64,000 bases of DNA from an uncultured Erythrobacter sp. (GTDB taxonomy: Bacteria > Pseudomonadota > Alphaproteobacteria > Sphingomonadales > Sphingomonadaceae): the NCBI GenBank assembly GCA_947498065.1, contig CANMIS010000003.1, positions 272,739 through 336,738 on the forward strand. Reading direction: 5' to 3'. A program made the position numbers and the translations under genes. Every line of letters starts with the position of its first letter. Positions within the stretch are counted from its first letter, which is position 1. Below, in pieces: positions 1 to 10,688 of this stretch. The notes under the pieces are model-generated. The model was not told the origin of the DNA and searched no databases. It worked only from the letters and a program-made list of their open reading frames with translations.

Positions 1-13
1 TGCCATCCTTCTG

Positions 14-523
14 ATGCGCCATGCGCGCGCCTTTCTTGCCGCGATGGCGATGCTGCCCCTTGCAGCGTGCGAAAATCCATTCGCAGACAAAGACTGGCGT
101 GAGGTTGAAGAGACCGCTGAGGAATGCGCCGCGCGCCTGTCTGGCAAGCTGGAAGTGAAGCAATTGCTCGAGGCGGCCGAGGGGCAGGTGGTCCCGACCT
201 ATGCTTTCGACATCACGAAGATGGAGCTGATGGCGATCAATGAGATGATCGTTCCAGCATCCGGGGATTCGCGTGGCTCGCTGCGGACGTCTGCGTTTGG
301 CGCGACTGCGCCGCCTGTCGCCGCCTTTATGGAGCTGAGCGTGACGGAAGATGGCGCGTTTTATTTCGGCGAAGATCCCTCGCTCTACCGCGTGCGCGGT
401 AAGGCGCTGCTGGGTGATCAGGTGCTGGCCACCGGATGCGCCATGCAAAAGCCGGGAATGCGGCTGATCAGTTTCAAGCTTCAGAACTCAAGCGGCGGTA
501 GCGCCGATGGCGGGGGCGTCTGA
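14..523 (+). CDS. Hypothetical exported lipoprotein
   Basis: Protein of 169 residues that I do not recognise. It begins with a short positively charged stretch, a hydrophobic core and then LPLAAC around residues 14-19, a plausible lipobox, so it is probably an outer-membrane or periplasmic lipoprotein. The rest is soluble and has no repeats. The start ATG shares its first base with an in-frame TGA at 12-14, which could be the stop of an upstream gene lying outside the window. It lies just upstream of another small exported protein and carB. Confidence 0.7.
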   Translation: MRHARAFLAAMAMLPLAACENPFADKDWREVEETAEECAARLSGKLEVKQLLEAAEGQVVPTYAFDITKMELMAINEMIVPASGDSRGSLRTSAFGATAPPVAAFMELSVTEDGAFYFGEDPSLYRVRGKALLGDQVLATGCAMQKPGMRLISFKLQNSSGGSADGGGV

Positions 524-526
524 CTT

Positions 527-934
527 ATGGTTAGTCACACGAAGCTCCTGCTCTCCTGCACCTACGCAGCATTGTTCGTCAGCAGTTCAGCCTGCGCCGC
601 GCCGGCGAAGCAGGAGCAATATCTGATCGAAGACTATGACGCGGCGAAGCATGATGATGCTATCCCGGCCACCGCGCGTTATCAGATCGAAATTCACTCT
701 GGCGGGGGCATTCCCGGAACAGCGGGTGCGGACCAATATTACCGCGAGCCGAAGAAAGTGCTCCAGGCGATTGTTGATCAGTGCCAGCTTGGCCGGACGA
801 TCTATTCGCAAGCGACCGATGGCGTTTCACTGCTCACGATAGTCGACCCAAAACTCTCTGAAGAGAAAGTCGCCTGTATCCGCTCAGCCGAAGATGTCGG
901 CCTACGCCTAAGAGATTGGGGCACCAACGGATGA
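527..934 (+). CDS. Hypothetical small exported lipoprotein
   Basis: Protein of 135 residues of unknown function. The N-terminus (about residues 1-24) is a hydrophobic signal ending in SSSAC, consistent with lipoprotein processing. The mature part has two cysteines (in DQCQLG and VACIRS) that could form a disulphide in the periplasm. It starts 3 bp after the previous gene and its stop overlaps a 19-codon mini-ORF leading straight into carB, so the three genes are probably co-transcribed. No family could be assigned. Confidence 0.65.
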   Translation: MVSHTKLLLSCTYAALFVSSSACAAPAKQEQYLIEDYDAAKHDDAIPATARYQIEIHSGGGIPGTAGADQYYREPKKVLQAIVDQCQLGRTIYSQATDGVSLLTIVDPKLSEEKVACIRSAEDVGLRLRDWGTNG

Positions 935-990
935 TCACCGCCGCCATGCCTCTCACCTACCACAACCATCCTTTTAAGGGTCACGCCTAG
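931..990 (+). CDS. Possible 19-codon coupling mini-ORF before carB
   Basis: An ATG at 931 overlaps the TGA stop of the preceding gene (ATGA). It opens a 19-codon frame whose TAG at 988-990 directly abuts the carB ATG at 991. The peptide would start MITAAMPLTY and be histidine-rich near its end. The carB Shine-Dalgarno-like AAGGG lies inside it. It may serve only to carry ribosomes onto carB; there is no evidence that the peptide itself matters. Confidence 0.25.
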   Translation: MITAAMPLTYHNHPFKGHA

Positions 991-3900
991 ATGCCCAAAC
1001 GCAGCGACATATCCTCCATCCTCGTCATTGGTGCAGGGCCGATCATCATCGGCCAGGCGTGCGAGTTCGATTACTCGGGCACTCAGGCGATTAAGGCGCT
1101 GAAAGAGGAAGGGTACCGGGTCATTCTGGTCAATTCCAATCCAGCCACGATCATGACCGATCCGGAATTCGCCGACCGCACCTATGTGGAGCCGATCACG
1201 CCAGAGATCGTCACTAAGATCATCGAGAAAGAGCGCGCAGCGCATCCTGATGAGAAAATGGCCTTGCTGCCGACGATGGGCGGGCAAACCGCGCTTAACT
1301 GCGCGCTCGCGCTGGATGCGGATGGCACGTTGGAGAAATTCGGCGTTGAGATGATCGGAGCGAAGGCAGACGCGATCGATAAGGCGGAGAACCGCCAGCG
1401 GTTCCGCGATGCGATGGATTCCATCGGCCTTGAAAGCGCGCGCAGCGGCGTCGCCAACACGCTGGAGGAAGCGCGCGAAATTCTGGAGCGCACTGGCCTG
1501 CCATCCATCATCCGGCCCAGCTTTACGCTTGGCGGCACGGGCGGGGGCATCGCCTATAACAAGGCGGAGTTTGACAAGATCGTCTCCGAAGGGCTCGACG
1601 CATCGCCCACCACCGAGGTTTTGATCGAGGAATCGCTGCTCGGCTGGAAAGAATATGAGATGGAGGTCGTGCGCGACCGCAAGGACAATTGCATCATCAT
1701 CTGCTCGATTGAGAATGTCGATGCGATGGGCGTGCACACTGGCGACAGCATCACGGTCGCCCCGGCGCTGACGCTGACCGACAAAGAATACCAGATTATG
1801 CGCACCGCCAGCCTCAATGTGCTGCGCGAGATTGGCGTGGAAACCGGCGGGTCGAACGTGCAATTTGCGGTCAATCCCAAGGATGGCCGCCTGATCGTGA
1901 TCGAGATGAACCCGCGCGTGTCGCGCTCATCCGCGCTGGCTTCCAAAGCCACTGGCTTCCCAATCGCGCGCGTCGCGGCGAAACTGGCGGTGGGATACAC
2001 GCTGGACGAGATCACCAATGAGATCACCGGGGCGACCCCGGCCAGCTTTGAACCGACGATTGACTATGTCGTCACCAAAATCCCGCGCTTTGCGTTTGAG
2101 AAATTCAAAGGGGCAGAGGCGAAGCTATCGACCGCGATGAAGTCCGTCGGCGAAGTGATGGCGATTGGCCGCAACTTCCAGGAATCCATGCAAAAGGCGC
2201 TGCGCGGTCTGGAAACCGGGCTCGACGGGTTCAATCGCGTCCGCGAGCTGGAAGGGGTGAGCCGCGATGTCGTCACCGCCGCGCTCAGCCAGCGCACACC
2301 GGACCGTCTGCTGAATGTTGCACAGGCGATGCGCGAGGGCATGACGCCCGAAGAAATTCAGCCGATCACCGGCTATGACATGTGGTTCCTGCGCCAGATT
2401 GAGGCGATTGTCGCGGCAGAGAATGGCATCGCTCAGAACGGCTTGCCGCAAGATGCGGACGGGCTGCGCGCGCTCAAAGCCATGGGCTTTTCCGACAAGC
2501 GGCTGGCGACTTTGGCGGTGCGTTCCGTCGGGGTTGCGGGCGGTATGGCAGAGACGCAGGCTAAGCGCAGCGGGCTGCTGCATGATGCGCTGCACGCGAT
2601 GGCCGGGGCAACCAGCGAAGACGAGGTGCGCGCGCTGCGTGAGCGGCTGGGCGTGCGCCCCGTATTTAAGCGGATCGATAGCTGCGCCGCCGAGTTTGAG
2701 GCGATAACGCCCTATATGTACTCGACCTATGAGGCGCCGACGTTCGGCGAGCCGGAGTGCGAGGCGGACCCATCGGATCGCAAAAAAATCGTTATTCTGG
2801 GCGGCGGTCCGAACCGCATCGGGCAGGGGATCGAGTTCGACTATTGCTGCGTCCACGCCTGTTTCGCGCTGGAAGAGGTCGGGTTTGAGACCATCATGGT
2901 CAATTGCAATCCAGAGACCGTCTCGACCGATTACGACACATCGGACCGGCTTTATTTTGAGCCGCTGACAGCGGAAGATGTGCTGGAGATTTTGCGGGTC
3001 GAGCAATCCACCGGAGAACTGGTCGGCGTGATCGTGCAATTCGGCGGGCAAACCCCGCTGAAGCTTGCTCAGGCGCTGGAAGATGCAGGTATTCCGATCC
3101 TGGGCACATCGCCTGATGCGATTGACCTGGCGGAAGATCGCGAGCGCTTTGCCAAGCTGGTCAACAAGCTCAACCTGAAGCAGCCAGCCAATGGCATTGC
3201 GCGCAGCCGCGATGAAGCCGCCGCCGTCGCTGCGCATATCGGCTATCCCGTGCTGCTGAGGCCATCCTATGTGTTGGGCGGACGGGCGATGGAAATCGTC
3301 GATTCCGAGGCGCAGCTTGATGATTACATCAATACTGCTGTGAATGTGTCCGGTGAGAGCCCCGTGCTGATCGACCAATATCTGCGCGATGCGATCGAAT
3401 GCGATGTCGATGCTTTGTGCGATGGCGATGAAGTTCGCGTCGCCGCCGTGATGCAGCATATCGAAGAGGCTGGCGTACATTCCGGCGACAGCGCCTGCAC
3501 CTTGCCGCCATACTCACTGCCGCCAGAAACCATTGCTGAAATGGAGCGCCAGGCAGAGGCTCTGGCATTTGCCCTTGGCGTGCGCGGCCTGATGAACATT
3601 CAATTCGCGGTAAAGGAAGAGGGCGACAAGCAGGTCGTTTATCTGATCGAGGTGAACCCGCGAGCGAGCCGGACCGTGCCGTTTGTCGCCAAAGCCATCG
3701 GTCAACCGGTCGCCAAGATCGCCGCGCGGGTGATGGCGGGCGAGAAACTGGCGGACTTCCCGGCCTTCCGCCGCGATCTGCCCTATATGGCGATCAAAGA
3801 GGCAGTGTTCCCGTTCGCTCGCTTCCCCGGCGCCGATCCGATCCTGACCCCGGAAATGAAATCAACCGGCGAAGTGATGGGCATCGATACCAATTTCGAG

Positions 3901-4344
3901 GCCGCCTTCCTCAAATCGCAGCTGGGCGCAGGCATGACCCTGCCACGCGAAGGCACTGTGTTTGTCTCGGTAAAGAACAGCGACAAGAGCGTGATCGTGC
4001 CTGCCGTGCGCGGCATGATCGAGAAGGGCTTCAAAGTGGTCGCGACCGGCGGCACTCAGACCTATCTGGCCGAGCAGGGCCTTGCGGTTGAGAAGGTCAA
4101 CAAAGTTGCAGAAGGCCAGCCGCATATTGTCGACAAAATCATCGATGGTGAGATCGCGCTCATCTTCAACACCACCGAGGGTTGGCAATCGCTGCGGGAC
4201 TCCAAATCGATCCGCGCAACGGCTTTGGAAAAGAAAGTTCCGTACTACACAACGGCCACCGCATCGAAGGCTGCAGCGGCGGCAATTGGCGCTGTAAAGC
4301 CAAGCCAGCTTGAAGTCCGCGCATTGCAGGACTATTATAGCTGA
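991..4344 (+). CDS. carB: Carbamoyl-phosphate synthase large subunit
   Basis: Full-length CarB of 1117 residues (E. coli CarB has 1073). It makes carbamoyl phosphate from ammonia delivered by CarA, bicarbonate and two ATP, feeding arginine and pyrimidine synthesis in the cytoplasm. The duplicated architecture is clear. Residues 1-400 carry the first ATP-grasp half (N-terminal [17 protein letters not shown]). A helical oligomerisation region follows. The second half repeats the signature ([17 protein letters not shown]). The C-terminal 140 residues form the MGS-like allosteric domain ([13 protein letters not shown]). The start is fixed by the conserved N-terminus. carA is not in the window. 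Confidence 0.98.
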   Translation: MPKRSDISSILVIGAGPIIIGQACEFDYSGTQAIKALKEEGYRVILVNSNPATIMTDPEFADRTYVEPITPEIVTKIIEKERAAHPDEKMALLPTMGGQTALNCALALDADGTLEKFGVEMIGAKADAIDKAENRQRFRDAMDSIGLESARSGVANTLEEAREILERTGLPSIIRPSFTLGGTGGGIAYNKAEFDKIVSEGLDASPTTEVLIEESLLGWKEYEMEVVRDRKDNCIIICSIENVDAMGVHTGDSITVAPALTLTDKEYQIMRTASLNVLREIGVETGGSNVQFAVNPKDGRLIVIEMNPRVSRSSALASKATGFPIARVAAKLAVGYTLDEITNEITGATPASFEPTIDYVVTKIPRFAFEKFKGAEAKLSTAMKSVGEVMAIGRNFQESMQKALRGLETGLDGFNRVRELEGVSRDVVTAALSQRTPDRLLNVAQAMREGMTPEEIQPITGYDMWFLRQIEAIVAAENGIAQNGLPQDADGLRALKAMGFSDKRLATLAVRSVGVAGGMAETQAKRSGLLHDALHAMAGATSEDEVRALRERLGVRPVFKRIDSCAAEFEAITPYMYSTYEAPTFGEPECEADPSDRKKIVILGGGPNRIGQGIEFDYCCVHACFALEEVGFETIMVNCNPETVSTDYDTSDRLYFEPLTAEDVLEILRVEQSTGELVGVIVQFGGQTPLKLAQALEDAGIPILGTSPDAIDLAEDRERFAKLVNKLNLKQPANGIARSRDEAAAVAAHIGYPVLLRPSYVLGGRAMEIVDSEAQLDDYINTAVNVSGESPVLIDQYLRDAIECDVDALCDGDEVRVAAVMQHIEEAGVHSGDSACTLPPYSLPPETIAEMERQAEALAFALGVRGLMNIQFAVKEEGDKQVVYLIEVNPRASRTVPFVAKAIGQPVAKIAARVMAGEKLADFPAFRRDLPYMAIKEAVFPFARFPGADPILTPEMKSTGEVMGIDTNFEAAFLKSQLGAGMTLPREGTVFVSVKNSDKSVIVPAVRGMIEKGFKVVATGGTQTYLAEQGLAVEKVNKVAEGQPHIVDKIIDGEIALIFNTTEGWQSLRDSKSIRATALEKKVPYYTTATASKAAAAAIGAVKPSQLEVRALQDYYS

Positions 4345-4457
4345 GTAATACAGCGAAGTTTCCCGACATTTCGATGCAATCTCGCCGCCTCGGCAGAAGC
4401 GGTGATGCATGAAATGACCCATAATTTCGGGCGCTTACGCCAATAGAAAGAGACGGA

Positions 4458-4934
4458 ATGGCGACGATGGAAAAAGTTCCAATGCTGGCTGAGGGCTATG
4501 AGCGGCTAACCACCGATCTGAAGGCATTGCGTGATGAACGCCCAAAAATTGTTGATGCGATCGAGGAAGCTCGCGCGCATGGCGATCTTTCGGAGAATGC
4601 CGAATATCACGCTGCGAAAGAGCGCCAGGGCCAGGTTGAAGCCATGATCGGCGACATCGAGAGCAAGGTCAGCCGCGCGCAGATTATCGACCCATCGACT
4701 CTGACCGGCGACAAAATTGTGTTCGGCGCGACCGTCACTTTGCTCGACGATGATGACAAGCCGATCAAGTATCAGATCGTGGGTGAGACCGAGGCTGATG
4801 CCGCTGCGGGTCGCATTTCGTTCAGCTCGCCATTGGCGCGCGCTCTCATCGGTAAGCAGGTCGAAGACGAGATCGAAGTGACGGTGCCGTCTGGCGACAA
4901 GTTCTACCTCGTGAACAAGATCGAATTTATCTAA
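4458..4934 (+). CDS. greA: Transcription elongation factor GreA
   Basis: GreA of 158 residues, the normal length. It enters the RNA polymerase secondary channel and stimulates cleavage of backtracked transcripts. The N-terminal coiled coil (residues 1-75) carries the tip motif [16 protein letters not shown] with the acidic residues needed for cleavage. The C-terminal FKBP-like domain ends VNKIEFI. The upstream AAAGAGACGG is a good ribosome-binding site. It lies 113 bp after carB and may have its own promoter. Confidence 0.97.
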   Translation: MATMEKVPMLAEGYERLTTDLKALRDERPKIVDAIEEARAHGDLSENAEYHAAKERQGQVEAMIGDIESKVSRAQIIDPSTLTGDKIVFGATVTLLDDDDKPIKYQIVGETEADAAAGRISFSSPLARALIGKQVEDEIEVTVPSGDKFYLVNKIEFI

Positions 4935-4954
4935 ATTTTGCAGGCGAAGCTGCT

Positions 4955-5443
4955 CTAGTCGAGCGGTTTTTCCATCGCGAAATTGTGGATCGGCACGCCG
5001 TCTATTTCAAAGTCACGGCGATGCTGAACCACGTAACCTGCGCGCTCAAACGCGGCGCGGGCCAGTTCGCTCGCCTCGGTAAAGAGCCGGAAGGTGCCGT
5101 GCTCGCGCGCGTGCACTTCCGCCGCGCTCAGAACCTTCTCCGCCAGCCCGCGCCGCGTGTGGTCCGGGTGGCAATAAAGGTGATCGAGGTGGCCGCCGTC
5201 CTCCGCTGAAATCTCAAGCAGCGAATAGGTCTGAGCCACATCATCTGTGTCAGCAGCGATGAAGATCGCAGCGCCCGCCGCCACGCGTTCGCGAAACCGT
5301 TCGCCGCCCGGCACGCGGGCAGCCCAAGCGTCTATCTGCTCCGGCGAATAGCCGCGAGGGCCAATCGCGAGGATCGCAGCCTGCATGATATCTGCGAGCC
5401 GATCCGCATCGGCATCGCGGTAAGGACGGATGATGTATTCCAC
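4955..5443 (-). CDS. GNAT family N-acetyltransferase
   Basis: Protein of 162 residues with the GNAT fold, predicted to move an acetyl group from acetyl-CoA to an amine. The acetyl-CoA pyrophosphate loop is visible as HTRRGLAEKVL (about residues 95-105), and the C-terminal part has the typical FERAGYVVQHRRDFEIDGV. The N-terminus (IIRPYRDADADRLADI) is also typical. It is convergent with greA and followed on the same strand by a DUF4170 gene. The substrate cannot be deduced. Confidence 0.88.
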   Translation of the reverse strand: MEYIIRPYRDADADRLADIMQAAILAIGPRGYSPEQIDAWAARVPGGERFRERVAAGAAIFIAADTDDVAQTYSLLEISAEDGGHLDHLYCHPDHTRRGLAEKVLSAAEVHAREHGTFRLFTEASELARAAFERAGYVVQHRRDFEIDGVPIHNFAMEKPLD

Positions 5444-5473
5444 CGCGCTTGAACCTCGCTCTTGCGAGGGCGT

Positions 5474-5704
5474 TTAGGCGTCGGGCGTGAGCAAGTGGTG
5501 GATGTGCACCACCACATATTTCATCTCAGCATCATCGACGGTGCGCTGGGCCTGGGCGCGCCATGCCTCTTCAGCGGCGTCATAGCTGCTGAACACGCCG
5601 ACAACGTGGATGCTTTCCGGATCAGCGAACTCGATCCCGCGAGGGTCGGTCACGCGGCCACCCATGACGAGGTGGAGCTTCTGGGTTGGAGTGGTTTCTT
5701 CCAT
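5474..5704 (-). CDS. DUF4170 family protein
   Basis: Small cytoplasmic protein of 76 residues matching the DUF4170 pattern known from alphaproteobacteria: KLHLVMGGRVTDP at the start, VVGVFSSYDAAEEAWRAQAQ in the middle, YVVVHIHHLL at the end. The function of the family is unknown to me. It lies 30 bp upstream of the GNAT gene on the same strand. Confidence 0.8.
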   Translation of the reverse strand: MEETTPTQKLHLVMGGRVTDPRGIEFADPESIHVVGVFSSYDAAEEAWRAQAQRTVDDAEMKYVVVHIHHLLTPDA

Positions 5705-5806
5705 GTTTGGCGCCTTTCCTTGGGGAGCAAGAATATCTCCGCGCGCCTTAAAGCAAGCGTGGCTGGGCGCAAGTCCTGCGCATTAACACCTGGAGCGATG
5801 TGGCGC

Positions 5807-6370
5807 TCAGCGGGTGACACGGCCCTTGATGTCGCGCACCGCGCGCTCTGCCTTACGCGTCGCACGGCGAGAGATCGCCCGCGTCGTATCGCTTGCGCTG
5901 CCCACCACATGACCAGCATCGCGTTTCAGCTCGCGGGCTTTGGCGGTGCCAGCATCGCTCAGGTCTTCGATTGCATCCTGGCCGCTTTGGGCGGCATCCA
6001 TCGCGCTATCGATCGCCTTGATACCGTACGCGATCACCGCGTCGCCGATCAGCGAGAGTACCTCATTGCTGCGTTTCTTGGCACCAGTGAGAGAGGCGGT
6101 TTTGACGCTCTCTACGCCTTTCTTCGCGCCGCTGACTGCACCCTTGGCGGCCTTACCAGCCACGCGGCGGCCCGGCTTGGTCATCATGCCAATCGCGAGA
6201 CCTGCTGCGACCGCGCCGCCAATCGCCACGGCGGGGTTTTTCTTGATGAACTCACCTGCCGCGCTCGCCGCCTCCGCCGCATCATCGCCGATAGTCCGCT
6301 TTGCATTGCGGCGCTCGCTGGCTTCGATTTTGGCGCGCAGCTCGTCGCGCTTGTCGGCTGTGTCAGTCAT
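5807..6370 (-). CDS. Membrane-anchored hypothetical protein with glycine-rich segment
   Basis: Protein of 187 residues with a charged N-terminal helix (residues 1-40) and one alanine/glycine-rich hydrophobic stretch (VAIGGAVAAGLAIGMM). A long basic, coiled region follows, ending in arginines. The layout resembles YqjD/ElaB-type proteins that tether ribosomes to the membrane, but this is only resemblance. I chose the ATG at 6370 because MTDTADKRDEL looks like a natural cytoplasmic start; it overlaps the stop of the upstream gene by 8 bp, indicating an operon. Confidence 0.6.
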   Translation of the reverse strand: MTDTADKRDELRAKIEASERRNAKRTIGDDAAEAASAAGEFIKKNPAVAIGGAVAAGLAIGMMTKPGRRVAGKAAKGAVSGAKKGVESVKTASLTGAKKRSNEVLSLIGDAVIAYGIKAIDSAMDAAQSGQDAIEDLSDAGTAKARELKRDAGHVVGSASDTTRAISRRATRKAERAVRDIKGRVTR

Positions 6371-6788
6371 TGTCGTCTCCGGGTATCGTCTCGCTAGGCG
6401 CATCCTCGGGGGTATGGGCTACGTCCTCTGCGGCTATCTCAATCTCGGCGATTTCCTCGCCATCATGCAATGTCTCTTCCTCAGTCTCTTCACCGTCTTC
6501 GCCAGCTCCGATCAGCTCCAGGCCTAACCCTTCGAGGATGGGCCCGCGCGCAAACCAAAGGGCGATTGCACCAAACAGCGCCGCGACAATCCCGCGATTG
6601 TCGCTCGCTGCCTCGCCAGCATCGCCCAGTGCGTCTTTCGCGCCAGTGCCGATGCGGCGGACGGTTCGCTCTGCTAATCCCTTGCCGGACAGGCCGGTCT
6701 TGAGGTGGGTGATATCATCCTTGAGCGCGGCGAGGGCGGCGTTGCGCAGCTCGCGGTCTTCAAGGAATTGCTTGTCCAGCTTGCTCAT
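6363..6788 (-). CDS. Hypothetical single-pass membrane protein
   Basis: Protein of 141 residues. An N-terminal charged helical region (residues 1-65) is followed by one transmembrane segment (IVAALFGAIALWFA, about 70-85) and a strongly acidic tail rich in E and D. Not recognised. It overlaps both neighbours by a few bases, so three membrane-associated genes (7270 down to 5807) form one operon. The acidic tail contrasts with the basic tail of the next gene, and the two products could interact. Confidence 0.6.
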   Translation of the reverse strand: MSKLDKQFLEDRELRNAALAALKDDITHLKTGLSGKGLAERTVRRIGTGAKDALGDAGEAASDNRGIVAALFGAIALWFARGPILEGLGLELIGAGEDGEETEEETLHDGEEIAEIEIAAEDVAHTPEDAPSETIPGDDND

Positions 6789-7270
6789 GCCTCGTCATCG
6801 CCTTTGAACAACGCGACTAGACCCAGAGCATTGCCGCGGACCAGCAGCAGAAGGCCGATCACGCCGAGCAGCAGGACACCGACGACGATACCAATCGCGC
6901 CCCAGATCGTGACCAAAGGCTCCAGCGCAATCACCATGCCGACCGCCAAAGCGATGAACATCAAATGCAGCAGGATAAGCGCCAGGATCGCAAAGACGAG
7001 CGCGCCGCCGACCTTGCGACCGGCTAGGCCTGCGCGCCGCTTCTGAAACGCTAGCTCTGCCTCAGCATAGGTGCGGCCATCATCGATCAGCGCAGCAATC
7101 TCTTCGGTTAGAGATTCGCTGAATTCATCGTCATCTGTGTTGTCGGGCAGGGGGGCGTCAGCGTCACCAGGCATAGCCTCGCTTTCCACCGGGCTCAGGC
7201 CCGCCGGCGCAGCATCTGGGTGAGAACTTGCATCCTCTCCCAGACGGTCTGGCTGTTCCTCATCACGCAT
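6785..7270 (-). CDS. Phage-holin-superfamily-like membrane protein
   Basis: Protein of 161 residues. The first 80 residues are acidic and soluble. The second half has two closely spaced hydrophobic segments (ALVFAILALILLHLMFIALA and IGIVVGVLLLGVIGLLLLV) typical of the Phage_holin_3_6 family of small two-helix bacterial membrane proteins. Those are common chromosomal genes, not evidence of a prophage. First gene of the three-gene membrane operon. No function is known. Confidence 0.65.
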   Translation of the reverse strand: MRDEEQPDRLGEDASSHPDAAPAGLSPVESEAMPGDADAPLPDNTDDDEFSESLTEEIAALIDDGRTYAEAELAFQKRRAGLAGRKVGGALVFAILALILLHLMFIALAVGMVIALEPLVTIWGAIGIVVGVLLLGVIGLLLLVRGNALGLVALFKGDDEA

Positions 7271-7293
7271 GCACAGCCCCTTGCAAGCGCAGA

Positions 7294-7941
7294 TTAATCG
7301 TTAGAGCCACGGAACATGCGCGCGATCAGGAAGCCTGCGACGGCGGCCAGACCAACGGCAACGCCGGGGCTTTTGCGGACCATTTCGCGGGCATCTTCGC
7401 CCAGCTCGTCGACGCTCTTCGCGTCGAGTTTTGCCGATGCTTCTACCAGGGTGCGCGAGGCCTTGCGGGCGTAATCGCCATATTGCTCGCCAAAACGCTC
7501 GTCGATTTGAGCAGCCGTATCGCCAACAACGCGGCCAACTGATGCGATTGCGTCGCTGGTTGCGGCCTTGCCATCGGTGGCCAGTTCGCTCGCCTTGGTT
7601 TTGGCTTGATCGCCATAAGCTTTGGCGTCTGCCACCAAATCGTCACTCTTATTCATTGCATTCTCCCGGTAAGATCCAGCGCGTGTCTCAGCCTCAGCGC
7701 GCAGTGCGGCTGCGCCTGCTTTGGCCTCTTCTAGCGCTGCGTTAAAGCGGCTTTTCGCCTCAGTACGGTGCTCGCTGCCAGTTTCAACCGGCACGGCAGG
7801 CATTTTCTCAGCTGATTTCGCGGTCGCGCCCGTTTTCTTCGGTGCCGCCTTCTTGGCAGTGGCTGCCTTCTTCGCCGGAGCCTTCTTAGCCGTGGTCTTG
7901 CCGCTCTTCGCGGCGGGTTTGGATTTCTTTGCGTCAGCCAT
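7294..7941 (-). CDS. Lys/Ala-rich protein with C-terminal membrane anchor (DUF883-like)
   Basis: Protein of 215 residues in three parts. A histone H1-like tail of alternating lysine and alanine (residues 2-50, repeated AKKA) comes first. An alanine-rich helical region follows to about 185. The C-terminal hydrophobic stretch SPGVAVGLAAVAGFLIARMF resembles the YqjD/ElaB (DUF883) membrane anchor. The basic tail may bind nucleic acid or ribosomes while the other end sits in the membrane. I set the start at 7941, where MADAKK begins; an in-frame extension upstream reads through the eno promoter region. Confidence 0.65.
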   Translation of the reverse strand: MADAKKSKPAAKSGKTTAKKAPAKKAATAKKAAPKKTGATAKSAEKMPAVPVETGSEHRTEAKSRFNAALEEAKAGAAALRAEAETRAGSYRENAMNKSDDLVADAKAYGDQAKTKASELATDGKAATSDAIASVGRVVGDTAAQIDERFGEQYGDYARKASRTLVEASAKLDAKSVDELGEDAREMVRKSPGVAVGLAAVAGFLIARMFRGSND

Positions 7942-7943
7942 AG

Positions 7944-9398
<1,455 letters not shown>

Positions 9399-9436
9399 TT
9401 CTCGCAGCGGCTGGTGAGGTTGCGTGGGTGCGGTGG

Positions 9437-10159
9437 CTAAGCCGCGCCGCGTTTCACCACCTCTTCGAAATAGCGGTCCATCGATTTTAGGCCCGTGTCA
9501 CTAAGGCGCACCAATACCCGGCGTTGATCCTCGGGATCTTGCTCGCGCAGGATGAGGCCTTGTTCCGCCAGCACGCCGAGCCAGCGCAGCCCGGTGGTGG
9601 GCGGCGCAGCGGAGCCGATGCAAGCGCTGGAGACAGAAACCGACTTATCGTCGACATGCGCGACGTAAAGGTCGAGCAGGATGTCCCATGCGGGCTCCCC
9701 AAACAGGTCAGGGTCACCGAAGAAGGTGCCGCGCGTACGGCGCACATCATATGCCTTGCGCGCCATGAGCGCATAGCCGCGCCGCCGGGCTGATAGGTCT
9801 GCTGGAGAGTTCTGAGGCGCGTCTGGGGTGGGGGTAGTGGTGGCTCCATTCCAAGCGCTAGCATTTGCGCTGGCCCTGCCAGTCGCACTGGCAAGCGAAG
9901 CGAAAGCCGCTGCCTGGTCGCCGGAGCGCAATTGCTCTGCGATAGCGATCAATTGGTCAGCAACGGGGGTGAGATCACCATTGGACTGCGGTGCGTTCGT
10001 CTGGAGTCGGTCCGCGCTGCCGAAAGGCGCAGGCTCAGCTGCACCACCTTGATCGCTCAGGGCGCTGTCTGTCACACGGTGTTCGGACATGTCGCCGTCC
10101 GACATATCGCGATCTGACATATCGCGATCCGACAAGGGTGATCTGCGAGCCCCATCCAT
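9437..10159 (-). CDS. MarR-type winged-helix transcriptional regulator with repetitive N-terminus
   Basis: Protein of 240 residues. The last about 110 residues form a MarR-like winged helix: the recognition-helix region is around SACIGSAAPPTTGLRWLGVL and the wing around DPEDQRRVLVRLSDTG. The first 100 residues look disordered and begin with short SDRDM-type repeats coded by 15-bp direct repeats. The ATG at 10159 is the first possible start, but translation could begin later without loss of the domain. Convergent with eno; its target is unknown. Confidence 0.75.
   Translation of the reverse strand: MDGARRSPLSDRDMSDRDMSDGDMSEHRVTDSALSDQGGAAEPAPFGSADRLQTNAPQSNGDLTPVADQLIAIAEQLRSGDQAAAFASLASATGRASANASAWNGATTTPTPDAPQNSPADLSARRRGYALMARKAYDVRRTRGTFFGDPDLFGEPAWDILLDLYVAHVDDKSVSVSSACIGSAAPPTTGLRWLGVLAEQGLILREQDPEDQRRVLVRLSDTGLKSMDRYFEEVVKRGAA
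10086..10130. repeat. Three 15-bp tandem direct repeats inside the MarR gene
   Basis: Three consecutive 15-bp units (10086-10100, 10101-10115, 10116-10130) all begin GACAT and share a TCGC core; units 2 and 3 differ at one base. They encode five-residue SD(R/G)DM repeats near the N-terminus of the MarR-type regulator. Slippage here would change protein length by five residues without shifting the frame. Confidence 0.8.
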
Positions 10160-10287
10160 GGTCAGCTCGGCGCAGCTTTAGAAAGAGATGTGAAACTCGG
10201 CCGAACCAAGCAATCCTCCTTGCACATATGGGCTTGAAGATTGGTTGAACGGTTTGCCCCCGGTCGCCCTGCTTTGCCCTTATGTCC

Positions 10288-10300
10288 CTCCATAATGGAG
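10288..10300. promoter_or_regulatory. 13-bp perfect palindrome upstream of the MarR gene
   Basis: CTCCATAATGGAG reads the same on both strands around a central A. It lies about 130 bp upstream of the ATG of the MarR-type regulator in a 167-bp gap and could be an autoregulatory operator. There is only one copy, so this is a weak suggestion. Confidence 0.3.
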
Positions 10301-10326
10301 TCGAAGACATTTGGCTTTACGTGTGA

Positions 10327-10521
10327 CTACGCATGTGGGCGTTTGGGCGGCTTTGGTCCCTCTATTCCTGACATGAAATCCATGCGCAGTTTCGTGATTG
10401 CGGCATCCACATGTGCAGCGGCAATAAAGGCGCCTATCCGGTCCAGATGCGACAGCTGCGCTTCTAGCGTCATGATAATCGGCGCAATCTCAGCTTGGAT
10501 TGCGTTCTCTTGAGCGGTCAA
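10327..10521 (-). CDS. Small hypothetical protein
   Basis: Frame of 64 codons starting with TTG at 10521 (or 48 codons from the ATG at 10473). The product is mostly helical with hydrophobic heptads (LEAQLSHLDRIGAFIAAAHVDAAITKL) and a proline/lysine end. Such short helical orphans occur in related bacteria, but I recognise no family. It sits alone between the MarR gene and ribH. Reality is uncertain. Confidence 0.35.
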   Translation of the reverse strand: MTAQENAIQAEIAPIIMTLEAQLSHLDRIGAFIAAAHVDAAITKLRMDFMSGIEGPKPPKRPHA

Positions 10522-10688
10522 AACTAAACGATCCCAATTTGAAGGTCATTTTCGGCGTCCCGCGCACTGCAACACGCGCCGAATTGATGGCTGCTAATTC
10601 AACCTAATGCCTTCATAAAATCTACAGAGGGAAACTACGTAGTCTTTGCGCTATATTTCGAGATTGGCACAGTTTTTTGCTCGGCGCA

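Noticed and set aside
802..3480. Long open frames opposite carB (802-1863 and 2125-3480, minus)
   Set aside because: They lie antisense to conserved carB codons, have skewed residue content and match no family; typical shadow frames in GC-rich DNA.
5462..6397. Open frame of 311 codons on the plus strand
   Set aside because: It spans three real minus-strand features and their gap, and its product is low-complexity His/Arg/Ala-rich.
6785..7270. Prophage remnant suggested by holin-like protein
   Set aside because: Chromosomal holin-superfamily proteins are common, and no other phage gene is present.
10634..10643. Palindrome ACTACGTAGT near ribH
   Set aside because: Ten bases, single copy, not near a start codon in the right orientation; expected by chance.
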